From Gammaproteobacteria bacterium (GTDB taxonomy: Bacteria > Pseudomonadota > Gammaproteobacteria > Pseudomonadales > Azotimanducaceae), in NCBI GenBank assembly GCA_026709365.1, contig JAPOTD010000055.1, positions 1 through 64,000 of the forward strand: a DNA stretch of 64,000 bases, in the 5' to 3' direction. The notes below the pieces were generated by a model. It saw nothing but the letters and a program-made list of their open reading frames with translations. It had not been told where the DNA came from and did not search any database. Made by a program: the position numbers and the translations under genes. This document shows positions 36,892 through 45,214 of this stretch, piece by piece. The first letter of the stretch is position 1. The number at the start of each line of letters is the position of its first letter.

Positions 36892-38235
36892 ATGCCGGAG
36901 CACTTTGAACAGCGATTCGGCGAGGTGCTCAAATCCTACGGGGCGGGCACCTTGGGCGATCAGCGCCACCTGCTGCGCTCCCTCAAGGCGCCGGAGGTGG
37001 CCAACCTGCTGGAGGCCACGCCACCCAAGGTGCGGCGCTACATCTGGGCTCTGATCGATGACGACGATGCCGGCCAGGTGCTGCAGCACTTGGGCGATGA
37101 CGTGCTCAGCGAAATCGTCGAGGGCATGGACACCGCCCAACTGGCGGCCGCCGCCGACGACCTCGACGTGGACGACCAAGCCGACCTCCTGCAGCAGTTG
37201 CCGGATGCGATCGCCGCCCAAGTGCTCAGCTCCATGGACTCGGCGGCGCGCCGGCGGGTGGAGTCGGTGCTGTCCTATGCCCAGGACAGCGCCGGCGGCC
37301 TGATGGACATGGACGTGGTCACGGTGCATCCGCGCCACGCCCTGGAGATCGTGCTGCGCTACCTGCGCCTGCGCAAGGCGCTGCCGAAGAACACCGATGC
37401 GCTGATCGTCGTCAACAGCCGCAACGAATACGTCGGCACCCTGCCGCTGTCGCGCATACTGACCTCGGACTCCAGCGTCACCGTGCGCGAGGTCATGGAG
37501 GCCGATTCCCGGGCCATTCCGGTGGACATGCCGGACCGGGAAGTGGCCGCCATCTTCAGCGAGGAGGACTTGGTCTCCGCCCCGGTCCTGGACCATGAGC
37601 GCAGGCTGCTCGGCCGCATCACCATCGACGACGTGGTGGACGTCATCGCCGAGGACGCCGACGAGGCGGTGCTGGCCCGGGCCGGCCTCGACCCGGACGA
37701 GGACACCTTCGCCCCGGTGATGAAGTCGGCCCGCCGACGCGCCATCTGGCTCGGCATCAACCTCATCACCGCCTTCCTGGCGGCGGCGGTCATCAACGTC
37801 TTCGAGGCGACCATCAGCAAGGTCGTGGCGCTGGCCGTGCTGCTGCCCATCGTCGCCAGCATGGGCGGCATCGCCGGCACCCAAACGCTCACCCTGATGA
37901 TCCGCGGCATCGTCCTCGGCCACGTCAACCGCGCCAACCTCCTGTGGCTGGTGAACCGGGAGTTCGCCGTCGCCCTGCTGAACGGCCTGCTGTGGGCCAG
38001 CCTAGTGGCGCTGGCGGCGCTGCTCGCCTTCCAGGACCCGCTGCTGGGCCTCGTGATCGCCGCGGCCCTAGTCATCAACCTCGTGGTCGCGGTCGTCTCA
38101 GGCAGCCTGCTGCCGAGCATCCTCAACCGCCTGTCGATCGACCCCGCCATCGCCGGCGGCGTGATCCTGACCACGATCACCGACGTGACCGGCTTCTTCG
38201 TCTTCCTGGGGCTGGCGGCTTGGGCTTACGCCTGA
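36892..38235 (+). CDS. mgtE: Magnesium transporter MgtE
   Basis: 447 residues from ATG at 36892, preceded by GGGAG. N-terminal MgtE_N superhelix (to ~125), two CBS domains (~130-250; VVTVHPRHALEIVLR, VSAPVLDHERRLLGRITIDDVVDVI) and a C-terminal membrane part with the MASMGGIAGTQTLTLMIRG pore motif. Mg2+ channel gated by the CBS region. It follows ptsO by 22 bases, extending the pts operon. Confidence 0.95.
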   Translation: MPEHFEQRFGEVLKSYGAGTLGDQRHLLRSLKAPEVANLLEATPPKVRRYIWALIDDDDAGQVLQHLGDDVLSEIVEGMDTAQLAAAADDLDVDDQADLLQQLPDAIAAQVLSSMDSAARRRVESVLSYAQDSAGGLMDMDVVTVHPRHALEIVLRYLRLRKALPKNTDALIVVNSRNEYVGTLPLSRILTSDSSVTVREVMEADSRAIPVDMPDREVAAIFSEEDLVSAPVLDHERRLLGRITIDDVVDVIAEDADEAVLARAGLDPDEDTFAPVMKSARRRAIWLGINLITAFLAAAVINVFEATISKVVALAVLLPIVASMGGIAGTQTLTLMIRGIVLGHVNRANLLWLVNREFAVALLNGLLWASLVALAALLAFQDPLLGLVIAAALVINLVVAVVSGSLLPSILNRLSIDPAIAGGVILTTITDVTGFFVFLGLAAWAYA

Positions 38236-38248
38236 GCGCGCCAGACGC

Positions 38249-39583
38249 TTACGCTGACTCCTTCCGCTGCGCGAATATGTCGTCGATCGCATCGTTCAGC
38301 CGCGGCAAGCCGTAAAGGGGAATGTCGGCCAGAGCCCGTTCAACACGATAGGGGGCAAGTGACGTCCTGACCGCCAAAGGTGGATCGTAACGAGCACGAT
38401 AGGACTGCAGGCTCTTGGCCTGCAGATTGGTCTGCGCCTTGACTTCAACGGGAACAATCGAGCCACCGTGCTGAATGACGAAGTCAATCTCCGCCATCCC
38501 GTTGTCGCGACTCCAGTAGTGCAACGGCATCCGACTGGTGGACTTTAGCTGCTGCAGCGCGTACTGCTCGGTCAACGCTCCCTTGAACTCAGTGAAAATT
38601 CTATTGCCTTCCAGCAGGCTGCGCGCATCCAGGGACGTCATTGCCGCCAGCAGCCCCATATCCAAAGCGAACAGTTTGAACGACTTGAAGTCCTCGTAGG
38701 CCTTGAGGGGCAAATTCGGCTTGGTGACCCGCGTCACCTTGTGGATCAACCCGCAGTCGATCAGCCATGACATCGCCAATTCGTAATCACGGGCCCGAGC
38801 GCCTTTGCGGACGAGGCCGTAGATGAACTTTCGATTCTCCTTGCTCAACTGCGATGCAATCGAATTCCAAAGCAGGCGAATTCTCGGCACGACCGCGTTG
38901 GGCGCATGCTTGGAGAAGTCCAACTCCAGCGCAGCCAATATTCGTTCCTGAATGGCTCGGGCCGCACCCGTGTCCCGACTGTCCCGGAACGCAGAGACAG
39001 CTTCCGGCATGCCGCCCACAAAGTAGTATTGCCTGAGCAGATCCTCATACTTCCCGCGAAAAGCCGCGATGAGGTCCCAGTCTCTTCGCCTGCACAAATC
39101 GGCTAAGTCCCGCTCGCCAAGCGCCTCGATGAACTCCAACAGGTTCATCGGATGCAAGTCCAGAAAATCGACCTTTCCCACCGGAAACGAGACGCCTGAA
39201 TGCAATGCGACGCCCAACAGGGAACCCGCCGCGATCACATGGTATTCAGGCGCATCCTCGCACAGGTACTTCAGCGCCGTCAGAGCCCGCGGAACCTCTT
39301 GCACCTCATCCAAGATCAGCAGCGTCCTGCCCGGTTGAATCGTCGTCCCGGTTTCAATCGCAAGCCCAGAGATAATCCGGGCGGCATCGAGATCGCCCGA
39401 GAAGAGGCGGCGCAGGCGCTCATTGCCTTCGAAGTTGGCATAGGCGCAGTTTTCGTAGGCCGTCCGTCCGAACCACTTCATAAGCCAAGTCTTGCCCACC
39501 TGCCTTGCGCCTCTGACCACCAGCGGCTTGCGCCGCTCCGCCGCCTTCCATCGCTGAAGCTCTTGCTGCGCCTGTCTGTCCAT
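38249..39583 (-). CDS. AAA ATPase with DUF4143 domain
   Basis: 444 residues from ATG at 39583 (MDRQAQQELQRWKAA); a longer frame exists but the family begins here. Walker A GARQVGKTWL is at 25-34 and Walker B LLILDEVQEVP near 88. The C-terminal part carries a PD-(D/E)XK-like AEIDFVIQHG-VPVEVKA motif near residues 385-405, typical of DUF4143 proteins. These are common stand-alone genes of unknown function, sometimes counted with toxin-antitoxin or defence genes. It faces mgtE and is divergent from the DadA-like gene. Confidence 0.88.
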   Translation of the reverse strand: MDRQAQQELQRWKAAERRKPLVVRGARQVGKTWLMKWFGRTAYENCAYANFEGNERLRRLFSGDLDAARIISGLAIETGTTIQPGRTLLILDEVQEVPRALTALKYLCEDAPEYHVIAAGSLLGVALHSGVSFPVGKVDFLDLHPMNLLEFIEALGERDLADLCRRRDWDLIAAFRGKYEDLLRQYYFVGGMPEAVSAFRDSRDTGAARAIQERILAALELDFSKHAPNAVVPRIRLLWNSIASQLSKENRKFIYGLVRKGARARDYELAMSWLIDCGLIHKVTRVTKPNLPLKAYEDFKSFKLFALDMGLLAAMTSLDARSLLEGNRIFTEFKGALTEQYALQQLKSTSRMPLHYWSRDNGMAEIDFVIQHGGSIVPVEVKAQTNLQAKSLQSYRARYDPPLAVRTSLAPYRVERALADIPLYGLPRLNDAIDDIFAQRKESA

Positions 39584-39790
39584 TGGTTTGCGCCAGTGCC
39601 GATCTATTCTTGATGTCGGTATAGTTGCACGTTCTTCACAAATACACCATGAGATTTGCGTTGAAACGACGATTTCACAAAGGACTTTTGCCAAAGTGAG
39701 CTTGGCGACGCGACGGTCACACAAGCCGAAACACTCGGTCGCGGCTTGTCTGCTAGGCTTCGCCCGCACACCGAATGGAGGCGGTCAACC

Positions 39791-41065
39791 GTGAAGGTCG
39801 CGATCATCGGCGCTGGCCTGCAGGGCGTCTGCACAGCCTACTACCTTGCCAAGGCCGGGGTGGAGGTCACCGTGCTGGAACGCAACGACGGCCCGGCCTT
39901 GGAAGCCAGCTTCGGCAACGGCGGCTACCTGCAGGCCGAGTGCCCGGAGACCTGGAACCAGCCGGGCATCCTGGGCGCGTTGCCGAAGTGGTGGTGGTCG
40001 AGCCTTGGCCGCAACCGCAAGGATGCGGCCAAGCTGCTGCGCACCGCCGAACTCCTGCGCCTGCTGCCTTGGGGCGTCCGCTTCCTGCGTGCCTCCAATG
40101 CCGAGACGTTTTTTCGCAACGTGGTACACAACCGCGAGCTGGCTCAGTACACGTTGGCGTGCATGGCCGCCCTGCGCCGGGAAACGAGCATCGAGTACGC
40201 GCATCGGGCCTGCGGCTCCCTGTTCATATTCAGGAGTCAAGGCGCCTTGGAGGGATTTGCGCCGCTCCTCGACCACTTGGGGAATAACGGGGCCGAATGG
40301 CGGCATCTTGACCGGGACGAGATACTGCAGTCGGAACCCAGCCTGGGCCCGATCGGCGGCTCGCTGCAAGGCGGCATTTTGTTTCCCAACGATGAATCCG
40401 GCGATTCATACCGCTTCTGCCAAGCGCTGGCCGAAGTGGCCTCGCGCTTGGGCGTTCAGTTCGAGTACGGGGAGGAGGTTTCCGGCATTGCTGCGGACAA
40501 CGGCGGCGTTTCAGTCCGGGTCGGCACTGAGGAATTGCGCGCCGATGCGTTGGTCATAGCTGCGGGCACACACTCGGGGCGCTTGGCGGCTGCCATCGGG
40601 GTTCGGCTGCCCATCGCTCCCGCCAAGGGCTACTCCCTGACCATACCGGTGGGCGACTGGCCGAACCCGCCGCGCCACGTCATCGCGGATACCGGGGTCC
40701 ACGCCGGGATCAACGTGCTGGGCGATGCGCTGCGCATCGCGGGCACGGCGGACTTCTGCGGCTTCGACGCGCGCATCGACCCCGACCGCATCGACTACAT
40801 GGTCCGGCTGGTGGAAGCCGTGCTGCCGGAATTCGCCCAAGCGATGGACCGCAGCGCCATCCGCCCCTTCGCCGGGCTGCGGCCCCTGTCTACGGATGGC
40901 CTGCCCATCATCGGCGCGACCCGCGTTCCCAACGTGTATGCCAACACCGGCCACGGCGGCCTCGGCTGGACCTTGGCCGCCGGCTCCGCCAAGGCCTTGG
41001 CCGACCGGATCAGCGGCTCCGCTCCGGCGATCGACATTGCGCCGTTTTCGCCGTTGCGGTTTTGA
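39791..41065 (+). CDS. DadA-like D-amino acid dehydrogenase (FAD)
   Basis: 424 residues from GTG at 39791, with GGAGG 9-13 bases upstream. The N-terminal IIGAGLQGVCTAYYLAKAG binds FAD; FGNGGYLQAECPE and the C-terminal PFAGLRPLSTDGLPIIGAT and NTGHGGLGWTLA are typical of the DAO/DadA group. It would oxidise D-amino acids to keto acids at the inner membrane. With alr and two D-aminoacylase-like genes it forms a D-amino-acid theme, although the genes are not adjacent. Confidence 0.9.
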   Translation: MKVAIIGAGLQGVCTAYYLAKAGVEVTVLERNDGPALEASFGNGGYLQAECPETWNQPGILGALPKWWWSSLGRNRKDAAKLLRTAELLRLLPWGVRFLRASNAETFFRNVVHNRELAQYTLACMAALRRETSIEYAHRACGSLFIFRSQGALEGFAPLLDHLGNNGAEWRHLDRDEILQSEPSLGPIGGSLQGGILFPNDESGDSYRFCQALAEVASRLGVQFEYGEEVSGIAADNGGVSVRVGTEELRADALVIAAGTHSGRLAAAIGVRLPIAPAKGYSLTIPVGDWPNPPRHVIADTGVHAGINVLGDALRIAGTADFCGFDARIDPDRIDYMVRLVEAVLPEFAQAMDRSAIRPFAGLRPLSTDGLPIIGATRVPNVYANTGHGGLGWTLAAGSAKALADRISGSAPAIDIAPFSPLRF

Positions 41066-41121
41066 GAATCGAACTGATCAACCGATCAACCTATGGCACC
41101 CATTACGGCTTGGGAGCGGCA

Positions 41122-41172
41122 CAGTGAGTTGACACAACCAACCCGCACGGGCAAAGTTCAGTGAGTTGACAC
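41122..41172 (+). repeat. 14-bp direct repeat before the accessory operon
   Basis: CAGTGAGTTGACAC occurs at 41122-41135 and 41159-41172, 37 bases apart, just before and across the start of the methyltransferase gene. Each contains TTGACA, which looks like a -35 box, but I find no matching -10. It may be a regulator-binding repeat or the edge of the inserted island. Confidence 0.45.
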
Positions 41173-42497
41173 CGACCTCCCAACTACCCGCCCCCAATCA
41201 AGGTCACGATGCATTGGAAGACTTCACCGAATACGTAGAGTCCATCCAGCAGCTCGTGCAGCCCGCAGACCTCACCCCCTCAGTCGGATGGTGCGATCAA
41301 CTGGCCCAATGCCTTGATGGTGGCCCCAGCCGCGTCCTCCGCGCACAGTCCGAACAGTCCGACCTAAAACAGCAAGGCGTGTATTTCACAGGGCCCAGAA
41401 TGGCCTTGCGCCTCGCCAACGCCGCGCTGACGCGCTCCGCCAGCGCCATCTACTACGACCCTGCCTGCGGAGCTGGCGATCTCCTACTTGCTATCGCACG
41501 CAAACTATCGCTCGCCAGCAACTTCCAAGACACCCTCCGGGATTGGGGTGAGCGCCTCGCCGGCTGCGACATCTCGGCGGACTTCGTGCGCCTCGCCAAG
41601 ATCCGCCTCGCCCTGCTCGCCGGCAAGCGCTGCCAGTCGTCTCCCCCCTTCGATTTGCCCAACGTAGCGCACTGGTTTCCGAGGATTGTTGTCGCCGACT
41701 CCCTAAGCGATGCCCGACACACCCCCAAAGCCGACGTCGTCGTCATGAACCCGCCATTCGGCTACGTATCAGCCCCAGCCACCTGCGACTGGGCCAACGG
41801 GCGCGTCAACGCCGCCGCACTGTTCGCCACACGAGCGATACGCGACCTGCGACCGGGATCGCGTATCGTCGCCATCCTGCCCGAGGTCCTAAGATCGGGA
41901 ACCCGCTACATCGCTTGGCGTGAATCGGTCCTCGCCTCGGGCAACGTGCTATCCGAGCGCTCCCTGGGCTTGTTCGATCCTTGGACCGATGTCGATGTCT
42001 ATCTGCTCCACTTCGAGAAGACCTCCGCCAAGCGCCGGTCCAAACAGTCGCCAACCCGTGTTCCAAACGGCGGCATCGGTAAGCGATTCCATGTCCATGT
42101 CGGTTCGGTGGTTCCCCATCGACATCTGCAAGAAGGGGCGTCAGTGCCCTACCTGCATGCGCGATCTATCCCCGGATGGACGGAATCGGGCGACATGCCC
42201 GAGACTCGGAAGTTCGGCGGACGACTGTTCCAGCCTCCGTTCGTCACGATTAGGCGGACCTCAAGGCCCGACGATGGCAAGCGCGCCGTCGCCACGGTCA
42301 TTCTCGGAGACGATGCTGTCGCCGTCGAAAACCACCTAATCGTCTGCCTCCCCAAGGACGGCACCGCCAACACGTGCCGCGAGCTGATGCGCCGGCTCAG
42401 GTCAAAGAAGACAGACGACTGGCTCAACAGTCACCAGCGCTGCCGGCACCTCACGACGCGCATCGTCGCCCACATACCGTGGTGGTACAAGCCATGA
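41166..42497 (+). CDS. N6-adenine-type DNA methyltransferase (operon gene 1)
   Basis: 443 residues if started at TTG 41166, the first start codon after an in-frame stop at 41130; GTG at 41256 is an alternative. SAM-binding motif I is DPACGAG (98-104), motif II acid D135 (GCDIS) and catalytic motif IV NPPFGY (195-200); a GVYFTGPR segment at 71-78 resembles the (Q)G-YYTP motif of type I/IIG methylases. The C-terminal 200 residues may contain target recognition. No nuclease domain is visible. The stop overlaps the next ATG (ATGA), so it is coupled to the GHKL protein. Confidence 0.85.
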   Translation: MTPTSQLPAPNQGHDALEDFTEYVESIQQLVQPADLTPSVGWCDQLAQCLDGGPSRVLRAQSEQSDLKQQGVYFTGPRMALRLANAALTRSASAIYYDPACGAGDLLLAIARKLSLASNFQDTLRDWGERLAGCDISADFVRLAKIRLALLAGKRCQSSPPFDLPNVAHWFPRIVVADSLSDARHTPKADVVVMNPPFGYVSAPATCDWANGRVNAAALFATRAIRDLRPGSRIVAILPEVLRSGTRYIAWRESVLASGNVLSERSLGLFDPWTDVDVYLLHFEKTSAKRRSKQSPTRVPNGGIGKRFHVHVGSVVPHRHLQEGASVPYLHARSIPGWTESGDMPETRKFGGRLFQPPFVTIRRTSRPDDGKRAVATVILGDDAVAVENHLIVCLPKDGTANTCRELMRRLRSKKTDDWLNSHQRCRHLTTRIVAHIPWWYKP

Positions 42498-44560
42498 CTG
42501 CCGCCCATCTTCGCTTCTCCACCGAAATCGTCAGACGACTTGGGGAGGAACTCAACCCAACGCTCGACAAGGGCGTCCTCGAACTCGTCAAAAACGCCTA
42601 CGACGCCGACGCCACGACCTGTAGCGTCGAGCTACAGCGCACCGACCAGCCTGGGGGTAGCATCATCGTAAAGGACAACGGCGACGGCATGACCGCTGAG
42701 CAGATCGCAGATGGATGGCTCGTCCTAGGCCACTCCTCCAAGACATCATCCGAGCCCACACAGCTCGGCCGCGTCCCCGCCGGGAGCAAGGGCCTCGGCC
42801 GACTCGCCGCGCTTCGGATGGGGGGCACGGCATTGCTGCACACCACACCCCGGTGCCAAGCCGGCTCGAGCCACCAGCTACTCATCGACTGGGGCGAGTT
42901 CGACAAGGCCCAGATCGTCGACGACTTCGTTCTCGACATCGAAACGGCATCTTCCCCAGAACCCCCCGCCATCGGTACGGAGGTCGTCATCAGTAACCTG
43001 CACGCCGGATTCGGGCGCGTTCCCGTCAGGCGCCTCGCGCGCGAACTCGTCATGCTCGCCGACCCCTTTGCCGATAGTCCGACGGGATTCAAGCCCCAAC
43101 TCCTTGCTCCGGAATACGAGGATCTCGAGCTTCTCGTCCGCAACCGCTACTTCAATGACGCCGAGTTCCATCTACACGCCAACATCCTCGATGACGGCTG
43201 CGCCAAAGCGACGGTCTCCGATTGGAGGGGCGCCGTGCTCTACGAAGCCGAGCACGGGCAACTGGCAAGAGCGAAGGGGCATCCGCCATATCGCTGCCCG
43301 CCTACCATGTTTGATCTCTGGGTCTTCATCCTCAACCAAGACACCTTCTCCACGCGCCGGTCCACGATTCGCGACGTCAGGGAGTGGCTCGCCGAGTTCG
43401 GTGGAGTCCACTTGTACCACAACGACCTACGCGTCACTCCGTATGGCAATCCGGGCGACGACTGGCTGGCCATGAACCTGCGCCGCGCCCAAAGCCCAGA
43501 GGAACGTCCGAGCACCAACACCTCCATCGGGCGCATCACCGTCTTCGACCGCGACGACATCCTCGTTCAGAAGACCGATCGGTCCGGGTTCATCGAGAAC
43601 GAAGCCTTCACCCAACTGCGCACCTTCGCCACCGACTCTCTGGACTGGATGGCCAACCGTCGGCTGCGCGACGCCGAGGCCCGCCGCTCTCAAGCACGAG
43701 CCACCGCACCGAAAAGAAGGAGCACGGCTAAGCGGAGAGTCGAGGACGCCATCGCTGCCGCTCCCGAGGACGGCCGTGAAGCCATCCGGCAGGCATTCGA
43801 CTCCTACGAGAGCTCGCGTGATCGAGAAGTCAGCGTACTGCAGCGTGAAGTGCAGCTGTACCGAACGCTGAGCACCGCAGGAATCACTGCGGCTACCTTT
43901 GCCCACGAATCTAATGCCAATCCGTTCAAGGCTATCTCTCGCTCCCTGTCCGCAATTGAGCGACGCGCCAGAGAACACGTCGGGGACGAGTACGACGAGC
44001 TGTTCAAACGCCCCATCGAGGGCATCAGGCGCATCATGGGCGGCCTCTCCGTTCTAAGCACGGCCACGCTCAATCTCTTGGACCATGAGAAGCGCAGACC
44101 TGAGCGCATTGACCTCCATGACCTCATTAACAGCGTTCTGGAAACCTATGGGCCTTTCCTAGCCGGTCGCGATATCAAAGTCGTAAGCAAGCTAGCGCCC
44201 GGCAACCCTTTCCTACGCGCACAGCGCGCCGCAATCGAGTCTATTCTAACTAATCTCCTGAACAACAGCATGACCGCCTTCGAGGATGCAGGTGTCAAGC
44301 AGCGAGTCATCGAAATCGCCACCGAGATCAACCAAGACCACTGGCTGCTCTCCGTGAGCGACAACGGCTCAGGCATACGCGGTATATCCAAGTCCGACAT
44401 CTGGCTCCCGGGGCGCACAACACGCAAGCACGGCACGGGACTCGGTCTCACGATTGTTCGCGATGCAACCAAGGACTTGGGAGGCAGCATCCGCGCCACC
44501 GAGACCGGCGAACTTGGCGGCGCCGTTATCGCCATCGAACTGCCCATCATTGGAGCTTAG
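42494..44560 (+). CDS. Double-GHKL ATPase/histidine-kinase-like protein (operon gene 2)
   Basis: 688 residues from ATG at 42494; no signal or membrane segment. The N-terminus is an MutL/Hsp90-like GHKL ATPase: N-box ELVKNAYDADA (30-40), G1 DNGDGM (61-66), G2 GSKGLGRLAA (97-106). Residues ~440-460 are charged and coiled-coil-like. A DHp-like FAHESNANPFKAI (H near 471) is followed by a second GHKL domain: N-box TNLLNNSMTAFEDA (~585), G1 SDNGSGI (~622), G2 GTGLGLTIV (~648). This fits a soluble sensor kinase whose input is itself an ATP-switch domain. Next is the receiver gene, 3 bases away. Confidence 0.88.
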   Translation: MTAAHLRFSTEIVRRLGEELNPTLDKGVLELVKNAYDADATTCSVELQRTDQPGGSIIVKDNGDGMTAEQIADGWLVLGHSSKTSSEPTQLGRVPAGSKGLGRLAALRMGGTALLHTTPRCQAGSSHQLLIDWGEFDKAQIVDDFVLDIETASSPEPPAIGTEVVISNLHAGFGRVPVRRLARELVMLADPFADSPTGFKPQLLAPEYEDLELLVRNRYFNDAEFHLHANILDDGCAKATVSDWRGAVLYEAEHGQLARAKGHPPYRCPPTMFDLWVFILNQDTFSTRRSTIRDVREWLAEFGGVHLYHNDLRVTPYGNPGDDWLAMNLRRAQSPEERPSTNTSIGRITVFDRDDILVQKTDRSGFIENEAFTQLRTFATDSLDWMANRRLRDAEARRSQARATAPKRRSTAKRRVEDAIAAAPEDGREAIRQAFDSYESSRDREVSVLQREVQLYRTLSTAGITAATFAHESNANPFKAISRSLSAIERRAREHVGDEYDELFKRPIEGIRRIMGGLSVLSTATLNLLDHEKRRPERIDLHDLINSVLETYGPFLAGRDIKVVSKLAPGNPFLRAQRAAIESILTNLLNNSMTAFEDAGVKQRVIEIATEINQDHWLLSVSDNGSGIRGISKSDIWLPGRTTRKHGTGLGLTIVRDATKDLGGSIRATETGELGGAVIAIELPIIGA

Positions 44561-44563
44561 TTC

Positions 44564-45214
44564 GTGATCCAACTCCATAACCGATCAGTCACCCGCGCAC
44601 TCATCGTCGATGACGATCCTGAAGCACGCCAGAGTTACGAGTACATCATTGAGGAGCTCGAGCTCGATCCACTCCCTGTCGACGGTCCGCTCGACAACCT
44701 GCCCGCATTCATAAAAACCATCCAGCCCTCCGATGTGCTCCTCTGCGACTACCACCTGAGGTTGCACAACTACGCGACGTGCGATGGAGACGAGCTCGTC
44801 GCGGAGTGCTACAAAGCTAAAGTCCCAGCAGTCTTATGCACCACAATCGCGGACGCTGTTTTACGCCGCGACTGCCTCAGGTATATCCCGGGACTCATCA
44901 AATCCGGCAACCCCGACCCCTCCCAGCTAGTTGACGGGTGGGACCGCTGCATAACGGAGATGAACGGCAGGTTCGATCCAGCCCGCCGACCGTGGCGTAC
45001 CCTTGTCCGGGTCGCTGAGCTCGACAATCAACGACAGCTAGTGTATGTCATAGTGCCACCTTGGGATGTGCGACAGAAAGTCCCGATCGAGACAGCCAGC
45101 CTGCCCCCCGAAATTCGCGAGCACCTCGTTCCTGACCACCGCTTCCACGCGCTCGTTAATACCGGTGCCGACAACCACGAGGATCTCTTCTTCGAGTCCT
45201 GGGAGCCCGAGTGA
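44564..45214 (+). CDS. Receiver-domain protein without HTH (operon gene 3)
   Basis: 216 residues from GTG at 44564. The first ~120 residues form a response-regulator receiver: acidic D16-D17-D18 (LIVDDDPE), phospho-acceptor D62 (LLCDYHLR), T93/T94 and K113 (LIKSG). The last ~90 residues (RTLVRVAELDNQRQLVYVIVPP...) are not a DNA-binding domain I recognise and may bind the partner. It is presumably phosphorylated by the preceding kinase-like protein and controls the downstream MBL protein by contact. Its end overlaps the next gene by 4 bases (GTGA). Confidence 0.86.
   Translation: MIQLHNRSVTRALIVDDDPEARQSYEYIIEELELDPLPVDGPLDNLPAFIKTIQPSDVLLCDYHLRLHNYATCDGDELVAECYKAKVPAVLCTTIADAVLRRDCLRYIPGLIKSGNPDPSQLVDGWDRCITEMNGRFDPARRPWRTLVRVAELDNQRQLVYVIVPPWDVRQKVPIETASLPPEIREHLVPDHRFHALVNTGADNHEDLFFESWEPE

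Noticed and set aside
41129..41194. TTGACA boxes as -35 elements for the accessory operon
   Set aside because: No matching -10 at 16-18 bases for either copy, so no promoter was called.
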